Source: Theobroma cacao
Taxonomy: Eukaryota > Streptophyta > Magnoliopsida > Malvales > Malvaceae
DNA length: 64,000 nt
Assembly: GCF_000208745.1 (NCBI RefSeq)
Contig: NC_030850.1
Location: 13,416,047 to 13,480,046, forward strand
Reading direction: 5' to 3'
Shown: piece by piece, positions 36,277-48,130 of the stretch
How the letters are laid out: every line of letters begins with the position of its first letter
Numbering within the stretch: position 1 is the first letter of the stretch
Made by a program: the position numbers and the translations under genes
The notes under the pieces: generated by a model
The model's input: only the letters and a program-made list of their open reading frames with translations
Told to the model about the DNA's origin: nothing
Database searches by the model: none

Positions 36277-39189
36277 TGTCAAACCCTATTCTATGAAATA
36301 ATTATGACGTCATTTACATGCTCAAACCAATGTTTGCATATTTAAGAATTTTGAGAAATCGTTAAAAGACGATATTGCCTCTAATGATACCATTGAGTCG
36401 ATTAAGCCTCAAACTAGTTCAAATAAGAATTTTAAGGTGAAATTAAGAGTTTCACAGTTCAGGGATGACTCAAAATGATAATTCAGAGTTCGAGGATCAA
36501 TTCGGAGTCAAACCGAAATTTTCACTATTCATGGACAAAATGGTCATTTGCCACTTGGGGACAAAATGAGAATTTTTAGAAAAGATTTTTTGGCCCCATT
36601 TAACTTATTGGAGTATAATTTGAGGGTTTGGCATTGAAAAAGTTTAATTTCGATAATTTCTGGAGTGTAGGGGTAAAATCGTAATTTTTCTACTCGCGGA
36701 TAAAATTTGAGATTTTGAGAGAATTTAGATCACATTTGACAAATTGGAGAATGGTATGAGTATAAGGGATGAAAAATATATCTATGGGCAATTTTCAGTT
36801 TTTGGGATAAAAATGTAATTTTTTGACTTTTATGGGAGCAAAAGTGTAAATTTCAAAAATTACTCCACCAAGACTTTGGATAAGTCTGAGAATTTTATCT
36901 AAGCTATGGATATGTGGGACAAGTGTATGGTGAAAATTTGGAAACAAATGGATGGCTAGAATTTAAGAAATTAATAAAACAAATAAATAAATAAAATAAT
37001 ATTATATTATTTTAGCCTTTAAAAAGGCCAAAATTACCAGAATTCTCATCTTCTTCAAGCTATCCAAACCAGGAGAGAAAAGGGGGAAAAGAAATAAGAA
37101 CCCTAGCTGAAAAATTTGCGAAAAATCAAGAGAAATCAAGAAATCAAGCATTAAAAAGGTAAATTTCATTGATTTTCCTTGTGATTTTCACTACCCATGC
37201 ATTTTTTTCTCATTTCCATGCAAAATTAGAAAGTGGGTATGGACACCCATGCTGGCCAAACCTCCATGGATGAGTTTTGAGCTTGAGTTTTAGTTGATTT
37301 TAATTGAATTAAGTGATTTTAGTTAGGTTATATTGAAATATAGCAAAAATAAGCTAGAGAAATAATTTTCTCCCATTGAAACCCATTATGCCGAATTTTC
37401 TAGGGGAATATTGGCTGCTGATCTTGATGTTTATTTAAGAAATTATGATGAATTATGAGCCTAGAAAAATAATGGGAATTTTCAGAGCAAAAATATGAAT
37501 TTTTGCCCACTAGGGGTATTTTTGTAATTTATTGTCGAGGCTGATAATTTGCACCACCCTGAGAGACATTTAGTCAATTTGGGTGCAATTGAGGTATAAA
37601 AACTGAAAAAAATTAATTTAGAATTTAAACGGATGCGTATATCGATTTATCGAGTAAAAGACCGAAATAGGCTAACATCGCCTTTAAGCAGTAGTCGGAT
37701 AAGTTGCATATCATATCATGCATATACATCGAGCCTAAAATAGCTTATGACTATTAGATATAATTTAATTGGAATATGTGTCATGGATTATGGCTAGGTG
37801 GTGAGCCATTGTATAAGGGTAAAGGCCTATACCCGCGGACTGAAAACATGAGTATTTCTACTCCTAATACTGTGAGTGGATAATTTATCGTTTTAAATAT
37901 CTAGAGTAATTATACTTGTTTGATGCTTTTATTGAATGGTGAGTTTAAATTATAAAATATTATATTTTCCAATTAAAATATTTTTTTAATAAAAATGAGA
38001 TTTATATTGGTTTTGAAATCAAATATTGTTTTGGGAAAATTGAGTATATGGAGACTGTGTTGAAATTTATGATTTTATATGTTATTGAAATTGGGGCTTA
38101 TGACACTATGGTAGCATGATGACTAAGTTTTTGGGGTTGGCATGAAATATATGAACAGTTTTGGATTAGTCTCGGTAGACTAGATTAAATTTTATTCACC
38201 ATATTATGCTACTGGAAATTTTATAGGTCTGGTAGTATATTAAACAGTCACTGCAGTGGTGGGGGTTTCCATGGACTGCCTATGAGAGGGGCATGGTAAC
38301 CCAATTATATACTTACCTTTGGGGGGAGATGTTGGGTGAAGTATCTCTTGAGGTATGATTTGAGTGCACCTCACGTTTGAGCCACCATGTGAGAGTGAGA
38401 CTCAGCCAACGCCAAGGAACGGCTGTGTGTCAGATGTGAAAACATGTTTATGGGTATGGGTCATTGAACAGCCTTGACGGTTTCAGTGGGATACCTTGAC
38501 GAAGGTACCCGCGAGAATGATTCTGGCAAGGGCCAAGTTTAAGAAATTCATAAGCCGGGAAATTTTGATGAAAATAAATTGTTTGGTATAGATTGAAACA
38601 AATTTTGCGTTATGAATATTATTGAGATATAATGTTTTTATATTGTCTCCATCTACTCGGCTTTAGATGCTTTTGATGGTAATTGTTTACTCACTGGGAT
38701 TATGTAATTATAATCTCACCCCTCTTCCTATCCATTTTTCAGGCTCAGGACAGTTTGTTGATAGTTGATTAAGGCGAGAATTAATCTCAGAGTTTCATCC
38801 TAGAAAGTAAGGGTTCGTAGCCCTACACCTTCTTGGTCAGTTGGGAGCCCATGTGTCACTGTAAAAGAAATTTTATACTTCAGTTATCTGATTTAAAGTA
38901 TGTATGAACATATTTATCTTTTACACCATGTTTTTGGTGGGTTTTGATGTTTTCGAAGAAAAATGACGAAAATGCCCATGTGAGCAAAAAAAATAATATT
39001 TTATTATTTTTATTTGAAAAAGACTTATGATTTCTTGAAATGTAATATTTAATAACTGTCGCTCACCGGAGAGATGCGGAAGCTGATGCTAAGCCTTGCG
39101 GGGTTTCGATCGGCATTTGGGGTAATGAGTGCCTATCAGGACGTCGCGACGGTTGTCACAAGCTCGATGGGTAGTTCCGGGTCATGACA
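36277..39189 (+). mobile_element. Solo LTR, about 2.9 kb, gypsy-like, with perfect target duplication
   Basis: Begins TGTCAAACCC (36277) and ends GGTCATGACA (39189). It is flanked by TAGAC on both sides (36272-36276 and 39190-39194). No coding sequence lies inside and no second LTR is seen, so it is a solo LTR left by recombination. The end, with CACCGGAGAGATGCGG, GGGGTTTCGATCGGCA and GACGTCGCGACGG, has the style of long LTRs of plant Ty3/gypsy elements (Tekay/Del-like); that family name is inference. TATA-like and leader-like sequence at 37000-37130 fits a plus-strand LTR promoter. The right end is much more GC-rich than the rest. Confidence 0.9.
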
Positions 39190-39194
39190 TAGAC

Positions 39195-40307
39195 ATTTAC
39201 GATTAACGGTTGACTAACTGTTAAAACATTATTTGTCATTTTATACTAACGTAAGATTGATGTGAAAAATAAAAATATAACGTAATTATGTTATCATGGC
39301 ACATAAACATGTTACGTCATCATCTATCAATAATTGTTGATTAATGATAATTAATCAATTATTATTAATAAATGTCTATTTAGTCTAAAATAAAATTATA
39401 AAAATTTAATTAAATGTAATAAGAAAATAAAAATTTAATTAATTTTTTGTGAACAATTCAGAATTTTTAAAATATTATACTTTATTAAATTCAAATAATG
39501 ATTTTTAACAAAAATAAAATTTAATTAATTTCATATTTTTCTTAAAATTAATAAAACGACTTTAACTCTTCATTGGATAGACTCGAAAAATATGTCAAGT
39601 ATTCTACTCATAGGTGGTAACTCGTTAATTTTTTACTTTAAAAAAGCACTTTATTAAAATAAGTTGCCACATTCAAATGATATATATTCTATATATAGGT
39701 TAGGGGTTAAAAAGAAAAAAGACGAAGTTTCCAGCTTCACGTGTCATATTGGAAAATCGGGCACCAAGAAATTTGGGAAAGTTTCGCACATGCAACATCA
39801 AAGGTTCATGAGCTGCCACGTGTGACAACAGAAATGATGATGTATGGATGATATGAGTTGCCATTGCTAGTTCTATTCAGCTGAAGCCAGCTAAAATCGC
39901 CAAGCCACAGCAGCCGCCTAAAGATTCCCTCGTGCTTCAGAAAACGCACTCTCTTTTCTCCACCACGTGTCTCATTTTCAAACCGTTTGGATCTCCGGTG
40001 CCCACAATCCAATGACCCAAATTTCAGCTTCCTAGTCCACTCTTATCGACAAACAAACGGTCCATATCTAACCACGTGTCATCCCCGATGCATTATTACC
40101 CCATCGATCCAACGGACTCTAACAACCTCAACCTCTCTCTCTGCATCCGACCCTCCTTCCTCTTTCCCCGGAACCCTCTTCTTCCGACCAGCAACCACGC
40201 TCACCGGGAAATCCCTATTCTACCCTCACCAAACCACCTAATTCTCTGCTAATTTGTAGCAAAATTGTGGGATTTATTATTATTATTTTTATTATTATTA
40301 TTTTTTG
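39195..40307 (+). promoter_or_regulatory. Promoter and 5' leader of the NF-YB gene
   Basis: AT-rich to about 39700, then gene-like. Four CACGTG boxes lie at 39738-39743, 39817-39822, 39964-39969 and 40073-40078; three read CACGTGTC and one CACGTGTG. This is the core of ABRE/G-box sites bound by plant bZIP and bHLH factors. A CT-rich stretch (40125-40215) looks like a transcribed leader. A run of TTA/ATT repeats (about 40273-40304) ends three bases before the start codon. Confidence 0.7.
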
Positions 40308-40949
40308 ATGGCGGATTCGGACAATGAATCAGGGGGACAAAACAACAGCGGAGGAAACGCGCAAAGCGAAACGTCAGCGCGTGAACAAGATAGGTTTTTA
40401 CCGATTGCCAACGTAAGCAGGATCATGAAAAAGGCCTTACCGGCAAACGCTAAGATTTCCAAAGACGCTAAAGAAACGGTCCAAGAATGCGTTTCCGAGT
40501 TCATCAGTTTCATCACCGGCGAAGCTTCCGACAAGTGTCAGCGTGAAAAGCGGAAGACGATTAACGGCGATGATTTGCTTTGGGCCATGACGACGCTTGG
40601 TTTCGAAGAGTATGTGGAACCCTTGAAGATTTATTTGCAGAAGTATAGGGAGATGGAAGGAGAGAAGACCTCTATGGGAAGAGGAGAAAAAGATGGCGCC
40701 AGTGGTGGCTCCGCCGGCGGGGCCAGTGGCGGAGGTAGCGGAGGAAGTACTGGTGGAGGTGGAGTAGGTTCTGGTGGTGGTGGGGGGTTTAACGGAGGAG
40801 GGATGTATGGTGGGATGATGATGATGGGGCATCATCAGGGCCACGTGTACGGTTCTGGTGGGTTTCATCATCAGATGAGTGTGGGGAAAGGTGGGGCCGC
40901 CGCCGCTAGTGGTGGAGCAGGAGGCGGAGCTGCTGTTAGATCAAGGTAG
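40308..40949 (+). CDS. NF-YB3: Nuclear factor Y subunit B (NF-YB2/NF-YB3 type)
   Basis: B subunit of the heterotrimeric CCAAT-binding factor NF-Y. It pairs with NF-YC through a histone fold, then recruits NF-YA or CONSTANS-type proteins in the nucleus. The frame has 213 codons and no intron, usual for this clade. The ATG at 40308 is chosen because the in-frame TTG before it is not a normal start. Residues 1-27 are a Gly/Asn/Ser-rich head. The conserved domain spans about 28-117, from [15 protein letters not shown] through the NF-YC contact region to [16 protein letters not shown]. Lys52, in ISKDAKE, stands where LEC1-type members carry Asp, so this is a non-LEC1 NF-YB. Residues 118-213 are a Gly-rich tail with a Met/His-rich patch ([14 protein letters not shown]). 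Head and tail resemble Arabidopsis NF-YB2 and NF-YB3, which promote flowering in long days; which of the two is nearer is uncertain. Confidence 0.95.
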   Translation: MADSDNESGGQNNSGGNAQSETSAREQDRFLPIANVSRIMKKALPANAKISKDAKETVQECVSEFISFITGEASDKCQREKRKTINGDDLLWAMTTLGFEEYVEPLKIYLQKYREMEGEKTSMGRGEKDGASGGSAGGASGGGSGGSTGGGGVGSGGGGGFNGGGMYGGMMMMGHHQGHVYGSGGFHHQMSVGKGGAAAASGGAGGGAAVRSR

Positions 40950-43419
40950 ATTGTTGGTAGGTTACGGGGGAAGGGTTAAGAAACTGTTAATGTTAATTGT
41001 TGATTGAGTTTTTAAATTGTCAGTAATTTTAAGCATTAACTTAATTTGTTAGGTACATTTTCTTCGTATTTTTTACTTATTTCTATTTTATTTTAATGGA
41101 TATGTAATTGTCGGCAAGAAGAAGGAGATGAGGAGAAGGAGCAATGATGCATCGTAAAAAGTTGTAACCTCTAATGATAAGAAGAGTCAAGTAGTCTCAT
41201 GAAAAAAAATGGGAAGAAAAAATGAAATTAAATTGTGTGTATGATATGGACATTGCTAGATTTATGTAGAGAGATGGATTGTTGCTCTCCCATTTGATTT
41301 GTTCTGTTATTGATCTATGAGAGAAGTCTACTTTTTAGCTTTCCTCGCTTTTATGTATGCCTTTGTGTTACATCTGGTCTGGCTGCATTGGAATTGGATT
41401 TAGAGGAATAGTTGAACTGACAGTTTGAGAGAGCCTCTCTGACAGATCTAGAGGAAAAGGAAACTTTGTTTGGACATGTTCTTTTTTAGGAAAGGGAGAG
41501 AAATATATTGTGGTTTTTGTTCCCCAAATTGTTTTTGCCATTTGTCCATCTCTCTTATGTGTTCTGTGCTTAATTGGGTACTGAAAAAGAGAGAAAAGAA
41601 GGGAGGGGTCATCCTCACCTCATCCATATAAACGCGGGCTGTCTGTCATTAGATCTTCTCCATGTACTTTGCTTTCACAATTCCAATTTTAGGGTCAATT
41701 ATTGCTCCTGTCTAAAGAAACTGAAATATATAACCAACAACCATCTAGTCTTAAGGTTATGCTGCTTCTTTGGACATATTTTAGGCCAGTTGATTTTGCA
41801 CCCTTGGGTTGCTGCTGCGTGTGGGTAAAAATACTTGAACTTTTTCCTGGTTAGGTTTCCACTTGTTGAAACCATGTTGGATCGGAAACCCGAACATGCT
41901 CATACTTTTCAGAATCAAGTTTCTAATAATGTAGATCACAGCTGGCAGCCTCCAGTTTGGTTTCTTACTTGTCTTCTATGAAATATTTCCAGCACTTAAC
42001 CCTCCTTCAGGAAATGTTTCTCTCCAGTAAATTAACAGCATTTACTGAGGGAACCTAAAGCCTTGGCCTTTAGAGGGGAGGTGTCAGGCGCCTAACTTTT
42101 CAAAACCATTGCCCATCCAAGACAAGCAGATTGTTCGGTAACATTACTGCTCTATTGCTATTCATTTAGTTGCGATCTTGGGTGGAAGTAGCCAGTCAGA
42201 GACTTTTGGAGGTGCCACCAGCGCATTTATGTCAGCCTTTTATAAGTGGGCAACAGTAACAGTAACTTAACAGGAAACCCCACTTTACATCAAGTTCAGG
42301 TTCATCGAAGTCTTCGCGGTTGTCCATTCTTTTGTTGATTTCTTTTTTATCTTGTCCTTTTCAACATTTATAAGGTCTCAATTGAGGAGGACATTGTTTG
42401 GTTGGAAGAAAAAGAAATGAATAAATAAATAAATAAATCTTTTTCCTTATTAATTTGGTATAAATAATCTAAAATAAGGAAGAACATATGTCTTATTCAT
42501 TGATAGTCGAAGATTTAAATTTGGCAAAGTTCCTTTTCATCATCTTACACCATCTTTTTCCCTCTTTTTTTTTTTCCTTTATCAAAGGCAAGGGTAAAAG
42601 AATTTGTGAAGAGCTTCTCTTACAATTCAAGCAAACCAAACAGTGTACTCTGGGAAAGAAGATACGAGTAATTAAATGATAATAAGCAGTTAGATCTTTA
42701 AGTTTGTGGAGCTCTTTTTCTCTTTTGCTTTTAAGGCTTTAGGAAGAGCGCAAAGTACAAAGATTGGCAAAGTTCGGAGCTGATCATGTGTACCTAATAA
42801 AGTCAACTTTATATTAATCAAGGTCGCTGCAGAAAAGAAAAAGAAAATGCCCATCTGGCCCTACCCTAGGCCCACTGCTGTGCTGAACAGGCAAAAAGGC
42901 ACCTCCACAGTTTTGCGCTCCTCCATGCAAGTTTTCCAAATAGGAAAACAAAGGCTTATGCGACAATATAGGTCCTTTTCACTGCTTTGCCTACTGTCTA
43001 ACTCTAAACCACTCGCTTAATGCAATCATATTTTGCTCCTTTCTTAATTGACTTGGATTTTTTTTTTAACAAAAATGGAGTAAGTCTACCTGTTTGCTTA
43101 AACAAGGAAAAAAAAAATCTTTTAGGTTTTTGTCTCTTTGCCTCTCCCATTCATTTGTGAAAGATCCGTTTTTATCTATGATAAATACTGCCCGATATAT
43201 GCCTCCCTATCCAACATTGCTTGCTTATTAGGATCCATTAACCCTTTTGCTGGTCAATTGAAAATTTATCGACCTATCTATAGAGATGGATTCAAGAATT
43301 TTTTAAAATACTATCATAATTAAAATAATAATAATAATTAAAAAAATTAATGAGTTCATTAATTATATAAAATTCTAACATAAGTAATATAATTAGTAGA
43401 GATTTTTGACACTTAAGTG
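40950..43419. other. 3' flank of NF-YB and intergenic DNA
   Basis: 40950 to about 41340 is probably the 3' untranslated region. Beyond it I see only short frames without domains (41574-41828, 42488-42679, 43138-43323) and a TAAA-type microsatellite at 42419-42438. Confidence 0.5.
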
Positions 43420-43427
43420 GTATTATC

Positions 43428-44223
43428 CAGAGATGGCTCAATAAATTCAAAGGGTTAATGCAAAATATTCAATGAGGTATTCTTTTATTAAAATTAAAAA
43501 AAATTATTAAAATTTTATTCTTCTATCTTTTTGAGATGTAAAATTTTTATATTTTTTAAATGACTAATACAAAATGAACAATCAAAAATTTTAATTCAAA
43601 TAAATCAACTATCACATAAAATAAAAGCAATATAACAATATAATATAAATTTTAAATTAAAGTAGAAAAGCTTGTAAATATTAAAAGAATAGTACCTAAT
43701 TTTTGAATGCTTATTGAAAACCGCAAATGAGGCTCACGGCTTTATGAAGATAATAAAATAATAGACTTCTTGTGTATTCTTTGAAGAAAAATTGAAGTTA
43801 ATGGAAGAAGGAAGAAAAATCAAATGAGAAAAGAAGAATTCAAAAGTAGATATTATATAATGAAAAAAAAATAATTGGTTTTATATATAGAAAAAAATAG
43901 TTGTTGGAAATTATTAAATATGTTGATTGGAAATAGGAGAGATAAGTGAGAAAAAAATAGTTGTCAGAGATGATTAAATACATATGACCGTTAGTTGATT
44001 GGAAATAATATAGCATTATAGAAATTAGAAAGTGATAAAAAATTGAGATTTATTAGGCACATAATTAAGGAAGTGAAAAAACAGTTAATTTTATTAATTA
44101 TTTTTATTTTTTAATTTTTTATATATTTTTAATATAATAAATTATATTATAAAATTATAAGGCCTTTCCAAATTGGAGCCCTAAAGCCCTTACTTGGGTG
44201 GCTTCACGCAAGGGTCGGCCTTG
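43428..44223. mobile_element. Non-autonomous hAT-like DNA element (about 0.8 kb)
   Basis: The left end reads CAGAGATGGCTC. The right end, read inward, is CAAGGCCGACCC. Both fit decay from an ancestral terminal inverted repeat of the CAGGGCCGGCTC kind, typical of plant hAT elements. The flanking 8-bp words GTATTATC (43420-43427) and GTGTCATC (44224-44231) match at 6 of 8 positions, and hAT transposases make 8-bp duplications. The interior is AT-rich and non-coding. Further sub-terminal similarity is seen on both sides (TCAAAGGGTTAATGC and the GGAGCCCTAAAGCCC region). Confidence 0.65.
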
Positions 44224-44379
44224 GTGTCATCTAACACCACTTGTATCAACCTAGGTCCATCCTTACCTATTTACTGAGCACTTCAAAATCTGGTTCTCAA
44301 CGATTAAGAAACTTTCTTCTCAACTAGCCTATCCTCTTTTTAAGCTCCACTAAATAGGTCTGATCTTTAAAACTAAAAA

Positions 44380-45778
44380 ATCATGTTAAATCACTGTCAT
44401 GTTAACTTTATTACTTAGTATTAGATTTTTTTGTATAATTAATGTATCAATTCATATTATTTATGTTTATATTTTATGAAAAAGAAGCTAAATTAATTTG
44501 ATCTATGTAATAAGATAATATGATAATCCATAATATGATATAGTTGAGTGAATTAGCTTCCACTATTCTATGTAGACTTAATGTTGTAGGTCTGTCTAAG
44601 AAACCTTAAATCATATGATAAGTAAGACTAGGAATTTACTATGTAAAAAAAGGTTAGGTCTTCTTTTTTATCCAGTACATTCAATTTCTCACCCCATCAA
44701 AGACTTGCAAAAAAGGAAGAGAAAGATCATAATGCATTGAATTCCAACAGCTAATCTAGTGGTCATGTTGTTTATGATACTAGAGTTATGGATACAAAAT
44801 CAAGTACTTTTTTGTGTGTTCTAAATTATAGCTATGGTGGATCTTGAAGTAAGTATAATTTATTATACCTAAATTTTCACGTATTAAAACCACCATAAAT
44901 CATTATTGTGATGATTAACTATTGGTATATGTTAATTACATGAATTAATTGTGACTACATGATAGGTTTTATGTGATTTTTGAATTTGTGTAATTATGTT
45001 ATTTTTTTTTGAAAGGCAAGCTTTTTAATTGAGACAATAAGAAAGGGTTGTTTACCTTTCTACATGAGATAGAAATTGCCACTTATAGGTATTACAACTT
45101 AGTATGAAGAGCAGTACAACGTGGCATGAAAAGCTTTTTCGTGTGACACACCAGACTTTGCTAGCCCATCAACTAAGTGATTCTCTTCTCTTAGGATGTG
45201 CACAAACAATAGATTTCTGTAGTCCCTTTTATAGGCCTCTATAAGATTTGCTATGTGGATTATATTCTAGGGAACAAGCAAATGGTTTGTAGCCCATAAA
45301 ATCACATTTTTGGAGTGATTCTCTATGATGAGGGGGATGAGAAATTCCCCATTGTGTGGAAAAGAATAATAGCAACCCTTCAAGGATGGTTATTAATTCA
45401 GCATAGTTAGTCTTTTACACCAACATGTTTGGAGAAGATCCCTTTAAAGATGTTTGAATCGTCCCTTAAGAGTTAAGACTCCTCCAACCCTTGCAAGGCT
45501 TGGTTTTCCAAGCTGAGCCATCAATATTGAGTTTGAAGTAGCCTAAAAGGGGTTTACCCACTTACCCACTCAGCTTTTGCTCAAGGGGCTCTCACTTTGC
45601 TAATATTTGAGATGTTTGAGGTATCGATGAGGAAATTGTTTGTTGGAATTAGGATGAAGGGCCACTTCGATTTGCACCAATGGGCTAGTCATATTTTGAT
45701 GATGTCAACGAGTTAACCCTAAATAGGTTCCTTTCTTTGGAAACCTACCTCATTCTTACGAAACCACAAAGACCATAT
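44380..45778. repeat. Tandem segmental duplication, unit 1
   Basis: About 1.4 kb beginning at TCATGTTAA and ending in the LINE RNase H remnant. Unit 2 (45779-51837) repeats the same order of blocks: a left AT-rich block, a block with TATGGTGGATCTTGAA and TATAATTTATTATAC, then GAAAGGCAA with the LINE remnant, ending at CATCATGT-like sequence. Unit 2 is longer only because of two later insertions. Confidence 0.8.
45005..45778 (-). pseudogene. LINE-type RNase H remnant, copy 1
   Basis: Minus-strand sequence with many stops. At 45479-45541 it translates as FKLNIDGSAWKTKPCKGWRS, the N-terminal motif of the RNase H domain (FKLNxDGS) found at the end of plant LINE retrotransposons. A following part reads like SNYAEILTI with breaks. 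Sequence upstream, with VWFRKNEV, is the usual LINE zinc-knuckle/RNase H linker region. It is inactive. Only the 3' end of the LINE is present, as expected from incomplete reverse transcription. Confidence 0.7.
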
Positions 45779-46023
45779 CATGTTGACTTTATCATTTGTA
45801 CTTAGTATTAGAATTTTTTTTGTGTAATTAAAACGTAAATTTATACCATTTATGTTTATATTTTATCAAAAATAAGGTAAATTAATTTGATTGGTAAAAT
45901 GAGATAATATTATAATCCATAAAATGATAAAGTAAATTAAACTCCAATATTTTTTGTGGGCTTAATGATGTAAGCATGTTTAGGAAACCCTAAATCATAC
46001 AATAGGGTGAGACTATGAATTCA

Positions 46024-46026
46024 CTA

Positions 46027-46104
<78 letters not shown>

Positions 46105-46137
46105 TATATGCATATATGTGTATATGTGTATGTGTAA
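46024..46137. repeat. (TA)n / (TATG)n microsatellite
   Basis: Pure TA dinucleotides from about 46033 to 46099, then TATG/TGTG variants. The matching place in duplication unit 1 lacks the expansion. Confidence 0.95.
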
Positions 46138-46723
46138 TGAATTCTAATAGTTAATCTAGTGATTGTGTTGTGTTAGCTTTAAAATGATTATAGTTTTAAT
46201 TATAATAAAATGATCAAATTTGCTTGAACATTATTTGAGTGATCCTTGACAAATTCCTGAAATGATTTAATTCTTATACATTTGTTCTTACATGATTACA
46301 AGCTTAATTGTTTTAGTTGTGTAAATTCTTGAAGCTATTGAATTATCAAACACTTGTTCTATAAATGTCTACAAGCTTGAATGACTTAATTGTATGATTG
46401 TTAAATTTGCTTAAAAGAGTTCTGCTTATGATCCCTCTAACATTTACCTTTAAAATATTGAAGTTGCAAGATAGGTTCTCAAATGGTGAAGTTTATTTCA
46501 AAAAATTTGAAAATCATTAATCTACAATACACCAAGCTTGCTTCAAGTCAATAAATTTAGTCATCACTCAACATTTGATCACAAGGAAGATATGGCCAAA
46601 GTTACATGCTAAAATGTCAAGGAATTTTAAAGAAACAAAGCTTCAATCGATCTTAGAGCAAGGCAAGTCAATCCTATGGAAGAACAGGCAAGAACGGATA
46701 AGGAAACTTAAAAGAAGACAACC

Positions 46724-46896
46724 ATAGTCGACCCTATAGGCTCTATAATCGACCCTGAGGCAGAACACTTACAAAATTTAAGGAATTAAAAAGCCATAGT
46801 CGACCTTGATGAAGCCATGGTCAACTACACCAAGCCAAGCTTAAAAAATACAAGCTTTCTGGAAGTGGATCGACTAGAGAACTTCTATACTTGACT
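46724..46896. repeat. Three pairs of ATAGTCGACC-like decamers upstream of the LTR TATA box
   Basis: Copies start at 46724 and 46745, 46796 and 46817, 46866 and 46887. Each pair is spaced 21 bp, and pairs start 72 and 70 bp apart. The core is GTCGAC, a palindrome. Several later copies are mutated at one or two bases. Confidence 0.85.
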
Positions 46897-47224
46897 ATAG
46901 ATGACCATTAGATACAAAATTCAAAAGAAAAACGACTAGTTTCTTGCTCTAATCACCTCCAACATCTCCAACACTATTTTAACTATAAAAAGGACCATTT
47001 GGAAGCATTTTAAGTACAAAAAGAAGAAAGAAAAAGGCCAAACTCTTGAGGATTAAAATCTTGAAAGAAAATGAGAGAAACCTAGCCTTTTTAAGCGAAA
47101 ATTTCTTTGTGTTTTCACTTCCATCTTGAAATCCCATTTTCATATCCAATGTTAGGCATTCTTCCTCCATTGTCCCCACTTAGCAAAATTTATCTTTTAG
47201 AGGTACTTTTGCTATTCTTGTAAA

Positions 47225-47485
47225 GGTTCTAACTTAGTCTTAAAAAGCTAGTGTAAGGCTTATGGTTGATCTTAAAAAAAGTCATTGTATGGGCTTGTGG
47301 TTAAGCCCATTAAAAACCATAGGTTATCGCTTAATATCATAAAAAGTTGGTGTAAGATTTATGGTTGATCCCCAAAAAAGCCATTGTATGAGTTTGTCGT
47401 TGAGCTTGTTAAAAACCATGGGTTATCACTTGATCTAGTGAAAAAGCCATTGTAAGGGCTATCACTTCATCCCGTTAAAAAGTAA
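47225..47485. repeat. About 105-bp tandem repeat inside the Sirevirus-like LTR
   Basis: The block containing GTGTAAG.TTATGGTTGATC, AAAAAAG(T/C)CATTGTATG and GTTAAAAACCAT(A/G)GGTTATC is present twice, with a partial third copy from about 47435 (AAAAAGCCATTGTAAGGGCT). It lies in the presumed R/U5 region, downstream of the TATA box. Confidence 0.8.
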
Positions 47486-48014
47486 GAATCGTTTTTAGTA
47501 GATTGGAAATTCCTTGGTTGCCAAGGGAATGGATGTAGGCATTTGAGAAAGCTGAACCACTATATAATCTTTATGTCTTGATTTACTTTTATGCTTTGTG
47601 ATTTACTATTGAAATCCTATTTAGAAAAATCATCTACTTTGATTTTGACACAAGTACAAAATCCATTTTGAGGAAGGTTCAATTTTACCTAGTGTTTTCA
47701 TTTTATTATATTTTTGTTTTGCCATATTTCATTTCAAGAAAACCTATTTCATAAATTGCTTGTGGTTTGATTTCATATTCTTCACATCTTAATTTGCTTC
47801 TTTGTTAAATCCTTCTCTACCATCATTACTTATTTATTTCTTGAAATATTTTTCTTAAGTTGCTTTCATTTGATTTCAACTTGAAAAACATTTTAAACAT
47901 TTCAAAGTGATTATTTGCCCATATTTGATTAAGTAGACATGATTAAAATTTTCATACTTATCATGGTTTTCCGTAGAACTTTTCTTACAAGTTTTAAAAA
48001 TAAGTTTCTCATCT

Positions 48015-48130
48015 AGGATCGACTATCAAATCTTCATAGTTAACTATATTTTTTGTTTAAATAGTTTTTGAAAAGGTTTAACTAAAGGGAAATATAATCA
48101 TAGTCGACAAGAGTTTCTCCATAGTCGACT
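48015..48130. repeat. Two further pairs of ATAGTCGACT-like decamers near the LTR end
   Basis: Copies start at 48015 and 48036, then 48100 and 48121; both pairs are spaced 21 bp. The last one extends to a perfect 12-bp palindrome ATAGTCGACTAT (48121-48132). Confidence 0.85.

Noticed and set aside
39987..40241. 84-codon plus-strand frame before NF-YB
   Set aside because: Starts at TTG, Pro/Ser/Thr-rich, lies in the CT-rich leader; no domain.
40437..40871. 144-codon open frame opposite NF-YB
   Set aside because: It is the antisense shadow of the histone-fold and Gly-rich coding sequence; the plus-strand frame is unmistakably NF-YB.
41574..41828. 84-codon frame downstream of NF-YB
   Set aside because: Starts at TTG, no domain, low coding character; likely intergenic.
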